The notes beneath the pieces are model-generated. The model was not told the origin of the DNA. It did no database searches and worked only from the letters and a program-made list of their open reading frames with translations. A DNA stretch of 15,905 nt from Candidatus Peregrinibacteria bacterium (GTDB taxonomy: Bacteria; Patescibacteriota; Gracilibacteria; Peribacterales; Peribacteraceae), in contig DAOWDW010000089.1 in assembly GCA_030638845.1 (NCBI GenBank), positions 1 through 15,905 of the forward strand, given 5' to 3'. The first letter of the stretch is position 1. Every line of letters starts with the position of its first letter. Both the position numbers and the translations under genes were made by a program. Positions 6,790 to 13,758 of this stretch are shown piece after piece.

Positions 6790-7653
6790 ATGAAAAGAAT
6801 ATTACGTTTACTAATAACGGGGTTTTGCATGGGCAGTGCAGACATTGTCCCTGGAGTTTCTGGTGGCACTATGGCTTTTATACTTGGTATTTATGAAGAG
6901 CTAGTGGATTCTATAAGAAGATTTGGGAGTAAGGATTTATGGCTAATGCTCTTACGTGGAGATATAAAAGCATTTATAAATAAAAGTAATTGGATTTTTC
7001 TTATATCTGTTGCCGTTGGAATATTAAGTGCTATTGCACTTCTTTCTCATACGCTCGAATGGCTTCTTCGCACACATCCTATTTTTATATGGAGCTTTTT
7101 CTTCGGTTTAGTTTTGGCTTCTGCCTTTGTTGTTTCTAAAAGAGTTTCCTTTTGGAATTCATCATCCATTATTTCTTTATTAATAGGAATCATCTTTGCA
7201 CTCATTATAGTTGGGTTAGTTCCTATAAATTTACCAAATACGCCAATCTATCTTGTATTAAGCGGGGCCATTGCAATTTGTGCCATGATTCTTCCTGGGA
7301 TTTCTGGTTCTTTCATATTAGTTATTCTTGGCAAATATGAGTTTATTTTAAATGCAGTGAATACAAGAGATTTAAGTAGTATAACATATGTTGGGCTAGG
7401 AACTATTCTTGGATTATTAAGTTTTTCACATGTTCTTCATTGGCTTCTTAAAAGATTCCATAATGCAACAATTGCATTTCTTATAGGGCTTATGGTGGGA
7501 AGTTTGTGGAAAATATGGCCATGGAAAGCAATGGAAAACAATATAATTCCTTCATGGGACACAGATCTATTTTATGGAGTAGTACTAATGATAGTTGGGT
7601 GTGCGGTTGTTTTGTTATTGGAGTATGTATCGAGTGCAGAATGCAAAATATAA
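6790..7653 (+). CDS. DUF368 family membrane protein, PopT-type undecaprenyl-phosphate translocase
   Basis: Integral membrane protein of 287 residues with about eight hydrophobic segments. The DUF368 signature MGSADIVPGVSGGTMAFILGIYEEL (from residue 14) and a second copy-like motif, MILPGISGSFILVILGKYEFIL, in the middle show the family's internal duplication. DUF368 proteins (PopT) have been reported to return undecaprenyl phosphate from the outer to the inner face of the membrane. The start at 6790 is preferred over upstream in-frame codons back to 6745 because MKRILRLLITGFCMGSAD matches the family and an extended -10 lies 6 nt before it. It is followed on the same strand by uppP, which makes the substrate PopT would move. 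The last residues (SSAECKI) overlap AT-rich DNA leading into repeat R4. Confidence 0.9.
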   Translation: MKRILRLLITGFCMGSADIVPGVSGGTMAFILGIYEELVDSIRRFGSKDLWLMLLRGDIKAFINKSNWIFLISVAVGILSAIALLSHTLEWLLRTHPIFIWSFFFGLVLASAFVVSKRVSFWNSSSIISLLIGIIFALIIVGLVPINLPNTPIYLVLSGAIAICAMILPGISGSFILVILGKYEFILNAVNTRDLSSITYVGLGTILGLLSFSHVLHWLLKRFHNATIAFLIGLMVGSLWKIWPWKAMENNIIPSWDTDLFYGVVLMIVGCAVVLLLEYVSSAECKI

Positions 7654-7656
7654 AAA

Positions 7657-7676
7657 CAGGTTACAGGTTGTTTCTT
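7657..7676 (+). repeat. R4 dispersed 20-bp repeat, copy 2
   Basis: Exact second copy of the 20-mer at 953-972, starting 4 nt after the DUF368 stop codon. Downstream, the 12-mer ccttagactttt occurs twice (7683-7694 and 7722-7733), before the uppP promoter. Confidence 0.7.
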
Positions 7677-7742
7677 AAGATTCCTTAGACTTTTTAGCTT
7701 CATTTTTCTTTATACTTTCAGCCTTAGACTTTTGACAGATCG

Positions 7743-7751
7743 TGTTACCAT
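7743..7751 (+). promoter_or_regulatory. Extended -10 promoter of uppP
   Basis: TGtTACCAT ends 6 nt before the uppP ATG. A perfect TTGACA at 7732-7737 is only 8 nt upstream of the -10, too close to serve as its -35. Confidence 0.45.
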
Positions 7752-7757
7752 ATCTTC

Positions 7758-8543
7758 ATGACAGTTCTCCAGTCAATATTTTTGGGTGCACTACAAGGTC
7801 TTACAGAATTTCTTCCTATCTCTAGTTCTGGGCACTTAGTTTTAGCAGAACACTTTTTAAATATAGATTTTGAAGGAAAATCAATTTTAGGAATGAACAT
7901 TATCTTTCATTCAGGCACACTACTCGCCCTTCTTATTATTTACTTTAAGAAGTGGATACAAATAATAATTTCTCCTTTTTTAAGAAACGCACAAAACAAA
8001 AAGTTACTTGCATTACTTATTTTAGCTTCTCTGCCTGCAGGTGTTGTTGGCATACTTTATAATGAGATTATATCTCAGCGTTTTTCATCAGTATTCTCTG
8101 TTTCTGTTAGTCTTTTATGTACTGCGATAATTTTATGGATTGCAGAATATATTGGTAAACGTATTCCAGAAAAAGCATCTACGGTTAATTCTGCTCTGCT
8201 AATGGGAGTTGCTCAAGCTCTTGCACTTATACCTGGTCTTTCAAGGTCGGGTTTAACAATAAGTGCAGGAAGAATGATGGGGGTAAGTAGAAATAATGCG
8301 CTAGACTTTTCTTTTCTTATGGCATGTCCTGTAATCGCAGGGGCTACAATACTAACTTTTATGGATATTTCTTCCGAGAATATTATGCTTCCCGAAACAG
8401 GAATATTACTTCCTGGGTTTATATCTTCATTTATTGTTAGTTTATTTGCCATTCTATTTCTTCGTATTTTTGTTAAAAAATATGGTTTAACTTTGTTTAG
8501 TTTTTATCTATCTTTTATTGCTGTTGTACTTTTATTTGTGTAA
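7758..8543 (+). CDS. uppP: Undecaprenyl-diphosphate phosphatase (UppP/BacA family)
   Basis: Membrane enzyme that removes a phosphate from undecaprenyl diphosphate outside the membrane, regenerating the lipid carrier for peptidoglycan and surface glycans; activity also gives bacitracin tolerance. The protein has 261 residues, close to the family norm of about 265-275, with about eight hydrophobic segments. Catalytic motif 1 is QGLTEFLPISSSGHL at residues 13-27 (Glu17), followed by FHSGTLLALL. Motif 2 is PGLSRSGLTISAG, starting at residue 159 with Arg163. The start is fixed by the family N-terminus (MTVLQSIFLGALQGLTEF) and by an extended -10 6 nt upstream. It follows the DUF368 gene by 104 nt on the same strand but seems to have its own promoter. 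Confidence 0.97.
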   Translation: MTVLQSIFLGALQGLTEFLPISSSGHLVLAEHFLNIDFEGKSILGMNIIFHSGTLLALLIIYFKKWIQIIISPFLRNAQNKKLLALLILASLPAGVVGILYNEIISQRFSSVFSVSVSLLCTAIILWIAEYIGKRIPEKASTVNSALLMGVAQALALIPGLSRSGLTISAGRMMGVSRNNALDFSFLMACPVIAGATILTFMDISSENIMLPETGILLPGFISSFIVSLFAILFLRIFVKKYGLTLFSFYLSFIAVVLLFV

Positions 8544-8552
8544 ACTTTACTT

Positions 8553-8596
8553 ACAGAAATCATATTAATCTTTTGTGATTTTGTATGATTTTCTGT
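8553..8596 (+). terminator. Possible weak terminator hairpin after uppP
   Basis: acagaaatcata (8553-8564) can pair with tatgattttctgt (8584-8596) with one bulge. The right arm is T-rich and is followed by ttgtatgatgatt. The stem is AT-rich and there is no clean U-run, so this is tentative. Confidence 0.3.
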
Positions 8597-8717
8597 TTGT
8601 ATGATGATTATATTCTACAAAGTAATACAAGAACACGGTATTCAATAAATTTCTTCTTGAACATCCATACAGCTTAAGTAAAATGCCTCAACCAAGTATC
8701 TACTTCCCCTAAGAAAT

Positions 8718-8942
8718 ATGTCTGGACCAATGCTAAAAAATGCCATTCGAAAGATTCGTTTTGACAGAAATATGACTCAAGAAGAGTTAGCTCTTAGATG
8801 TGGCGTTAGTAGGCAAACGGTTATGAGTATTGAACGGGGACAAACAAATCCTTCTGTTCTTCTGGCTTATAAAATTGCATCTGCATTAGATGCAGAAGTT
8901 GTAGAAGTATTTCAAATGGAGGGAAACTTAGCGCCAGTTTAA
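8718..8942 (+). CDS. Small XRE-family helix-turn-helix transcriptional regulator
   Basis: Cytoplasmic DNA-binding protein of 74 residues, consisting almost only of a Cro/C1-type HTH: LKNAIRKIRFDRNMTQEELALRCGVSRQTVMSIERGQTNPSVLLAYKIASALDAEVVEVF. The recognition helix SRQTVMSIERG and the helix MTQEELALRCG are typical of the short YozG-like single-domain XRE regulators. A second ATG four codons in (8730) is an alternative start; neither has a Shine-Dalgarno sequence. No ligand-binding domain and no adjacent toxin gene is present, so it does not look like an antitoxin. The target is unknown. It is convergent with recJ. Confidence 0.92.
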   Translation: MSGPMLKNAIRKIRFDRNMTQEELALRCGVSRQTVMSIERGQTNPSVLLAYKIASALDAEVVEVFQMEGNLAPV

Positions 8943-8994
8943 AGAGTGAAACAGTTAATAGTAGCTAGTTACGGGTGCCCCCTAGTTACTAGTG

Positions 8995-9090
8995 ATTAGA
9001 ATATTGGTCACTGTTTAACGAATATAATAATCTACATATTAATAAACTAATAACCAATAACCAATACACCAATAACCAATACACCAATTA
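8995..9090 (-). repeat. R2 dispersed repeat, copy 2 (inverted relative to copy 1)
   Basis: Bases 9009-9062 are the reverse complement of 5941-5994 with 2 mismatches in 54. The flanking AACCAAT-type array is longer here (to about 9090, aataaccaatacacc repeats). As with copy 1, it lies between convergent genes, here the XRE gene and recJ. Confidence 0.85.
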
Positions 9091-9093
9091 CCA

Positions 9094-10686
9094 TTATTTA
9101 CTATTCATAATGTCTACCAAAATTACCTGTGGCTGCCTAACCCCGTTCCATTCATCAATATCTAATTTACAAACAATATCAATATTACTATTACATTCAT
9201 TTTCTAAGTGTCCTAGCCCAAAACCAATTCCTTTTATTCCATCTATACTAAATTGGAGGTGGGTCATTTCTTTCCCCACACATTTAGTATTTTTAAGTTT
9301 TACATTTTGAATAAGGAATAATGGTTCTGAATTTCCTTGCCCATATGGTTTAAGAATATTTAAGGAATCAATAAGTGAAAGACTTATATCTTTCAAATCT
9401 ATTTCGGTATCAATATCTAATTTTGGAGAAAGTTTTTCTGGTGGAACATTAAGTGCAATATCTTTAGAAAGTCTTATAAAAAGTGCAGATGCCTTACGCT
9501 CATAAAAAGTACAACCTGCTGCCTGTGCGTGCCCTCCATAGGCAATTAATAAATCAGAACATCTATTCAATCCTTCTGTGATGTTGTAACAAGGTGGGCT
9601 ACGAAGTGAAGCGGTGCAAATATCTCTATCCATACTTACTGCACAACTTGGTTTGCCATAGTTTTCGGTTAGTCTTCCTGCTATTAGCCCTACAATTCCA
9701 TGGGGGTATTTTTTACTTGCAGCCCACAATAAAAGCTCTAGTTCAGGATTCACAATGCTTTCAATTGCATGAGTTGTAAGTTCATGTGTCTTATCTTGAC
9801 GTATACCATTTAGCTCATCTAAGGTCACAAGAGCCTCTTTGCCATCTAAAATAGCAGCGAGAGCTAGGGATGGGTCATCCATTCTTCCTGCGGCATTTAT
9901 ACGAGGGGCAATGCGGAAGGCAATATCTGTACTTGTTTTAGATTTTGTTTTTTCTCGTAGAGTTGCAAGAGGGCAATTAGATAATCTATTAAAGGAAACT
10001 AGACCTTCTTTAACTAGTTTTCTATTCGCACCATTTAAAGGAACTAAATCGGCAATCGTACCAATCATTGCAAGTGATAAGTCTTCGTCTTTTCCTTCCC
10101 AATTATTTTCTTCAAGTGCATTTACTAAAGCATATGCAACTCCAGCACCTGCAGGATGAGGCTTAGGAAAATTATCTTCTAACTGAGGATGTAGTATTGC
10201 ATAGGCTCTAGGTAATTGTGTCTGAGGCTGATGGTGATCTGTAATAATAACATCTATATTTTTTTCTCGAGCAAGTTTTATTTCTTCAGTGCTAGAAATT
10301 CCTGTATCTACTGTAATTAAAAGATCTATTTCTTTTTCTGCAAACCACAATATTATTTCATTACTTAGACCATATCCATCTTTTATCCTGTGCGGTAATC
10401 TAACTGTGTAATCTATATTATGTCTTCTGGCATAGCGTACCAGCTGTGCAGCAGCAGTTATTCCATCACAGTCGTAGTCTCCAAAAATACCAATTTTTTC
10501 ACCATTGTTTACTGCTTTCTGTATTCTGCTAATTGCCTTTGGCATATCTGAAAATTTTCCTTCTTTTTCATTAAATTTATCTAACTCCCTTTTAGACATT
10601 AAAAAAGATGAAAGACTTATCTCTGAATCTGGGATATTTGCACTAATAACCCATTTTTTGCCTGTAAGGGAAAATTTTTTCTGCAT
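9094..10686 (-). CDS. recJ: Single-stranded-DNA-specific exonuclease RecJ
   Basis: 5'-3' single-strand DNA exonuclease acting in recombination and mismatch or excision repair; manganese or magnesium dependent. The protein has 530 residues against about 560-580 for typical RecJ. DHH domain motifs: GIFGDYDCDG (Asp residues 70, 72, 74), ITVDTG (124-129), DHH (150-152) and MIGTIADLVPL. DHHA1 domain: PHGIVGLIAGRL (328-339), SLRSP and GGHAQAAG (384-391). The C-terminal OB-fold region ends with PQVILVDI. The start at 10686 (MQKKFSLTGKKW) matches family N-termini better than the upstream ATG at 10746, whose 20 extra residues cross the TGCTATCCT promoter box. R1 copy D lies just upstream. Confidence 0.96.
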   Translation of the reverse strand: MQKKFSLTGKKWVISANIPDSEISLSSFLMSKRELDKFNEKEGKFSDMPKAISRIQKAVNNGEKIGIFGDYDCDGITAAAQLVRYARRHNIDYTVRLPHRIKDGYGLSNEIILWFAEKEIDLLITVDTGISSTEEIKLAREKNIDVIITDHHQPQTQLPRAYAILHPQLEDNFPKPHPAGAGVAYALVNALEENNWEGKDEDLSLAMIGTIADLVPLNGANRKLVKEGLVSFNRLSNCPLATLREKTKSKTSTDIAFRIAPRINAAGRMDDPSLALAAILDGKEALVTLDELNGIRQDKTHELTTHAIESIVNPELELLLWAASKKYPHGIVGLIAGRLTENYGKPSCAVSMDRDICTASLRSPPCYNITEGLNRCSDLLIAYGGHAQAAGCTFYERKASALFIRLSKDIALNVPPEKLSPKLDIDTEIDLKDISLSLIDSLNILKPYGQGNSEPLFLIQNVKLKNTKCVGKEMTHLQFSIDGIKGIGFGLGHLENECNSNIDIVCKLDIDEWNGVRQPQVILVDIMNSK

Positions 10687-10699
10687 ATTAAGAGCTGAG

Positions 10700-10708
10700 A
10701 GGATAGCA
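10700..10708 (-). promoter_or_regulatory. Extended -10 of recJ
   Basis: On the minus strand TGcTATCCT ends 13 nt before the preferred recJ ATG, leaving a leader of only about 5 nt. It supports the 10686 start over the upstream ATG. Confidence 0.45.
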
Positions 10709-10767
10709 GAGGAAAATATAAAAAAAAGACATTTGAGATTTCTCATAGTACTTTTTTTAAAAAATCA

Positions 10768-10853
10768 TTTTCGCATTTCCTATATTTGTTTTATTTTCGC
10801 ATTTTTTTATTGTTTACACTGAGTGTAATTGAAGTGTCGAAGTGCTTCATTTC
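10768..10853 (-). repeat. R1 dispersed intergenic repeat, copy D (inverted)
   Basis: Its reverse complement closely matches copy A over about 85 nt, with only scattered substitutions. The palindrome reads TTACACTGAGTGTAA on the + strand (10814-10828). It lies between the 3' end of the coiled-coil membrane protein gene and the 5' end of recJ, both on the minus strand. It keeps the order that copy A has relative to transcription: the gaagcacttcg end is next to the stop codon of the upstream gene. Confidence 0.85.
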
Positions 10854-10856
10854 CTT

Positions 10857-11402
10857 TTATTCCCTTTCCTCATCCATCATCATTGCACTTTTTGAATGTC
10901 TAACCTGCCATATGGTCCATAAAACGGCACCAATCATTGTAATAGCAGTTAGTATTCCACCAGCACCAGTTGGTGCCAACGGAGGTGCGCCACTATGATA
11001 ACTTTGATTCATTTCATATTGATTTGCTTCTATTCGTTCTATGAGTCTGTTTTCTCGTGCATCTAACAGCCTAATAGTACGTAGTAATTCAAGGTCTTCT
11101 TCGCTTAAATCTTCTACTAACAAAACTGTATTGGTTTCTCCTTCTCCCTCTTCTGTAGCCACTTCTTCGCTTTCACCTTTTAGACTATCTAATGTTTCTT
11201 GAAGAGATTCAATTTCCATCAGAATTTTGCGTTCTCCCATTTCATTCTGCTGTGCAACTCTAATTTCAGTTTCACGAGTTGAAGGAGGCTTAAAGTAATC
11301 TTCGGAAAGAAGTACTTCTTCTGGGGTAAAGTACGCCCCTACTTGTAGGGGTATTATAACGGAAGTTAAAATGCCGTAAAGAATGACTTTTATATTTAAC
11401 AT
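10857..11402 (-). CDS. Membrane protein with coiled-coil domain, unknown function
   Basis: Unrecognised protein of 181 residues. The N-terminus (MLNIKVILYGILTSVIIPLQVGAYF) is a signal peptide or membrane anchor. The middle is acidic and predicted coiled coil (about 45-135): MGERKILMEIESLQETLDSLKG, a Glu/Thr-rich linker EEVATEEGEGE, and EEDLELLRTIRLLDARENRLIERIEANQYEM. A Pro/Gly turn (GAPPLAPTGAGG) leads to a C-terminal membrane helix (ILTAITMIGAVLWTIW) with a basic then acidic cytoplasmic tail. Probably an envelope protein with the coiled coil outside the membrane. The frame is open to 11444, but a TTGTTA-17-TATAAT promoter lies within that extension, so the ATG at 11402 is chosen. It follows the TSP3-repeat gene on the same strand and may act with it. 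Confidence 0.75.
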   Translation of the reverse strand: MLNIKVILYGILTSVIIPLQVGAYFTPEEVLLSEDYFKPPSTRETEIRVAQQNEMGERKILMEIESLQETLDSLKGESEEVATEEGEGETNTVLLVEDLSEEDLELLRTIRLLDARENRLIERIEANQYEMNQSYHSGAPPLAPTGAGGILTAITMIGAVLWTIWQVRHSKSAMMMDEERE

Positions 11403-11423
11403 ATTTTGTTTATTTTTCAGATA

Positions 11424-11452
11424 ATTATACACCAAATAGAACAATTTAACAA
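11424..11452 (-). promoter_or_regulatory. Promoter of the coiled-coil membrane protein gene
   Basis: On the minus strand: TTGTTA (11447-11452), a 17-nt spacer and a perfect TATAAT (11424-11429) 21 nt before the ATG at 11402. The -35 overlaps the stop codon of the upstream TSP3 gene, so the downstream gene can be expressed on its own. Confidence 0.55.
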
Positions 11453-12441
11453 TCTTCTCCGCCCTCTAGTAAGCAGTTGTAATACTCTTGTTCATCTAAA
11501 ATGCCATCGCCATCTGTATCTACAAGTGTTGGGTCTGTCTCATTTTCATCTAGTTCTCCATTTAAGTTTTTATCTTCTCCAAGTATTTGTTTGCCATTAT
11601 TAACCTTACATAAACCGTCGCATAAGCCATCGCCATCTGTATCCCATTGAGTAGGATCTGGTTCTCCTGGATCTATGCGACCATTACGGTTTTTGTCTTC
11701 TATTCCATCTATTAAACCATCTCCGTCACTATCCCTACGATTTGGATGAGTGCCTAGGTGGAATATTTCTAGACCATCTAATATTCCATCTGCATCTGTA
11801 TCTGCATTTTTTGGGTCAGATCCATATATATTTTCAATTTTAATATTTGCCGCATCTTTGTCTTCGTCTGTTCCTATTGGTAAAGGATCTTCTGTCATAA
11901 CATAACAAACAGTACCTCCGACAAATATTTCTTGTTGATGACGAATGCTACCGTAACTCTCTCGTACTCTACGCTCTATAGATTTTTTATCTCTGTCATC
12001 ATAAATAGTTAGTGAGCTTTTTACTTTTTCTAAATATTGAGCTTCTCTAACTTCTCGCTCTTTTTCAGATAAAAATATAGTCCCTGGGAGTCCTCTTCTT
12101 CTTAAAGATTCAGCCTCTTGCTGCGTTTGTGGGAAGCAAAATCCCCAATAACGAATATTAATTCCCCTACGCCCAAATAGTGTTTTTCTTGTTATCCTTG
12201 TTATTTCTTCTGGTAAATAGATCATTACGTTTGTATTAGAGGGCACAGTTGCACCTACTCGAATATCATCTTCTCGAATAGAAACCCAATCCTGATTTTT
12301 CTCTCTACTTTGAGGAATTAGCCAAGCATTTAATGTAGACATGTTATAGGAAGCTACAAAAAGACCAACAGATGCGACTGCACACAAGCAGGTACAACTT
12401 AGCAAAGCCGTCCTAATTACTGATGCTTTTTTCAGATTCAT
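11446..12441 (-). CDS. Membrane-anchored protein with thrombospondin type 3 calcium-binding repeats
   Basis: Predicted surface protein of 331 residues. A basic N-terminus and hydrophobic segment (about 11-31, with Cys) form a signal anchor. Residues 35-210 match no family I recognise; they include TRKTLFGRRGINIRYWGFCFP and a charged helical stretch. From about 214 to 315 there are at least four acidic TSP3-type loops (DTDADGILDGLE, DSDGDGLIDGIE, DTDGDGLCDG, DTDGDGILDEQE) alternating with EF-hand-like DKNRNGRIDPGE and DKNLNGELDENE. These bind calcium in known families and form rigid extended stalks. Two ATGs are in tandem; the second (12441) is 6 nt from a perfect TGcTATAAT box and is favoured, the first being 12444. 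It lies 43 nt upstream of the coiled-coil membrane protein. The partner or ligand is unknown. Confidence 0.85.
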   Translation of the reverse strand: MNLKKASVIRTALLSCTCLCAVASVGLFVASYNMSTLNAWLIPQSREKNQDWVSIREDDIRVGATVPSNTNVMIYLPEEITRITRKTLFGRRGINIRYWGFCFPQTQQEAESLRRRGLPGTIFLSEKEREVREAQYLEKVKSSLTIYDDRDKKSIERRVRESYGSIRHQQEIFVGGTVCYVMTEDPLPIGTDEDKDAANIKIENIYGSDPKNADTDADGILDGLEIFHLGTHPNRRDSDGDGLIDGIEDKNRNGRIDPGEPDPTQWDTDGDGLCDGLCKVNNGKQILGEDKNLNGELDENETDPTLVDTDGDGILDEQEYYNCLLEGGEDC

Positions 12442-12447
12442 CATATT

Positions 12448-12456
12448 ATTATAGCA
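12448..12456 (-). promoter_or_regulatory. Perfect extended -10 of the TSP3 gene
   Basis: On the minus strand TGcTATAAT matches consensus at every fixed position. It ends 6 nt before the second ATG (12441) and 3 nt before the first, so a leaderless message would start translation at 12441. Confidence 0.6.
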
Positions 12457-12543
12457 TAATATGGGATATGGGAGAAAGGGAAATGCCTACTCGCTTAATA
12501 ATTATTCTTCACTTTACACTCTACACTCTTCGTGTTTCTCCGC

Positions 12544-12549
12544 TACAAT
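12544..12549 (+). promoter_or_regulatory. -10 box of dnaJ
   Basis: TACAAT ends 12 nt before the dnaJ ATG, leaving a leader of about 5 nt. No convincing -35 was seen and there is no Shine-Dalgarno sequence. Confidence 0.4.
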
Positions 12550-12561
12550 CTTTTGCGACTT

Positions 12562-13659
12562 ATGGCAAAGGACTACTATTCTATTTTAGGCATAGAGAGA
12601 AATGCATCTTCATCTGATGTAAAAAAGGCCTATAGAAAATTAAGTAAAGAGCTTCATCCAGACAAGCACAAAGGAGAAAAAGAGGCTGAGCAGAAGTTTA
12701 AAGAGGTAAACGAGGCATATGAAGTACTTAGTGATCCAAAGAAAAAACAGATGTACGATCAATTTGGTGCTACCGGCAATCAGGCAGGAGGAGGCACAGG
12801 GGGCTTTGGAGGTTTTGATTTTTCTGGATTTCAAGGTGGAGGTGGGGATCAAAATTTTGGAGGATTTTCAGATATATTTGAAAATTTTTTTGGTGGGGCT
12901 GGAGGCTCTAGAGGAGGAGGTCGTAAGAGTGGAAAGGGTGAAGATATAGAAGTGCAAATAACATTAGATTTATTAAGTTTAGTAAAAGAGAGTAAAAGAG
13001 AAATATCTTTAGATAAATTTGTAGAATGTAAAAAATGCAGAGGCAAAGGAGCAGAAAATGGAAGCGGTTTAAAAACTTGTGACGACTGCAAAGGTACAGG
13101 CCAAAATATAAGAACACAGCAATCTTTCTTTGGGACTATTCAACAGGCAGTGCTTTGTCAAACATGTATGGGGTCTGGAAAAGTACCAGAGAAAAAATGT
13201 AAAAGTTGTAATGGAGAAGGAAGAATTAATGAACGTAGTACAGTAGAATTGGACATTCCTGCTGGAATGCAAGATGGTCAAACTCTTCGTATAAAAGGGA
13301 AGGGGCAAGCCGGAAGGCAGGGCGAAGAAGCAGGAGATTTATTTGTGCATGTGCGTGTAATTCCAGACAGTCATTTTAGAAGAGAAGGAAATGACATATA
13401 TAGCCAGGCAAGTATCCCAGTTATAGATGCCTTATTAGGATCTAAAGCAAAAATAGATACAGTACATGGAAAAGTAGAATTAAATATTCCAGAGGGTACT
13501 CAGCCACAACAGGTATTGCGTGTAAAAGGAAAAGGAATGCCTATTGTAAACTCTAGCCGCATAGGAGATCATTACGTTACGGTAAAGGTGGAAATACCCA
13601 AAAAGCTAAGTCGAAAAGAAAGGGGCATTCTAGAAGAGTGGAATAGAAAGATCCGATGA
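12562..13659 (+). CDS. dnaJ: Chaperone protein DnaJ (Hsp40)
   Basis: Co-chaperone that delivers unfolded clients to DnaK and stimulates its ATPase. The protein has 365 residues, full length for type I DnaJ. The J domain (1-70) holds the essential HPD in LHPDKH. A Gly/Phe-rich linker (about 73-130) follows. Four zinc-binding CxxCxGxG repeats are intact: CKKCRGKG, CDDCKGTG, CQTCMGSG and CKSCNGEG. The C-terminal client-binding domains contain DIPAGMQDGQTLRIKGKGQ and LNIPEGTQPQQVLRVKGKGMP. The start MAKDYYSILGI is typical; in-frame codons upstream to 12532 are not used. The stop is TGA. No dnaK, grpE or hrcA is adjacent, so it is separated from the usual operon. It is convergent with the KhpB-like gene. 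Confidence 0.97.
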   Translation: MAKDYYSILGIERNASSSDVKKAYRKLSKELHPDKHKGEKEAEQKFKEVNEAYEVLSDPKKKQMYDQFGATGNQAGGGTGGFGGFDFSGFQGGGGDQNFGGFSDIFENFFGGAGGSRGGGRKSGKGEDIEVQITLDLLSLVKESKREISLDKFVECKKCRGKGAENGSGLKTCDDCKGTGQNIRTQQSFFGTIQQAVLCQTCMGSGKVPEKKCKSCNGEGRINERSTVELDIPAGMQDGQTLRIKGKGQAGRQGEEAGDLFVHVRVIPDSHFRREGNDIYSQASIPVIDALLGSKAKIDTVHGKVELNIPEGTQPQQVLRVKGKGMPIVNSSRIGDHYVTVKVEIPKKLSRKERGILEEWNRKIR

Positions 13660-13660
13660 G

Positions 13661-13758
13661 AAGTGAAGTAAGTGAAACAAGTGAAGTAAGTGGAAAGTAA
13701 TGCCATCCAACGGAATAGGATACTTATTTCACTTATTTCACTTTCCACTTACTTCACT
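13661..13758. repeat. R3 long inverted repeat between dnaJ and the KhpB-like gene
   Basis: agtgaagtaagtggaaagt (13680-13698) and actttccacttacttcact (13740-13758) are perfect 19-bp reverse complements with a 41-nt loop. The left arm is preceded by a direct repeat of the same word (aagtgaagtaagtg at 13661-13674 and 13679-13692), and the loop ends with ttatttcac repeats. It is placed between two convergent stop codons, as expected of a bidirectional transcript end, though there is no U-run. Confidence 0.75.

Noticed and set aside
7732..7737. TTGACA as the -35 of uppP
   Set aside because: Only 8 nt separate it from the TACCAT -10, and no -10 lies 16-18 nt downstream before the gene begins.
8718..8942. 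Antitoxin of a toxin-antitoxin pair (XRE gene)
   Set aside because: No small toxin-like gene (HigB, RelE or HipA type) is next to it. uppP lies upstream and recJ is convergent.
8960..9100. Possible CRISPR-like array from the aataaccaatacacc repeats
   Set aside because: The units are 7-15 nt with no unique spacers of constant length. It is a simple-sequence array attached to repeat R2.
9839..10159. Plus-strand open frame of 106 codons inside recJ
   Set aside because: It lies wholly within the RecJ catalytic domain coding sequence on the opposite strand, with no promoter and no recognisable protein features.
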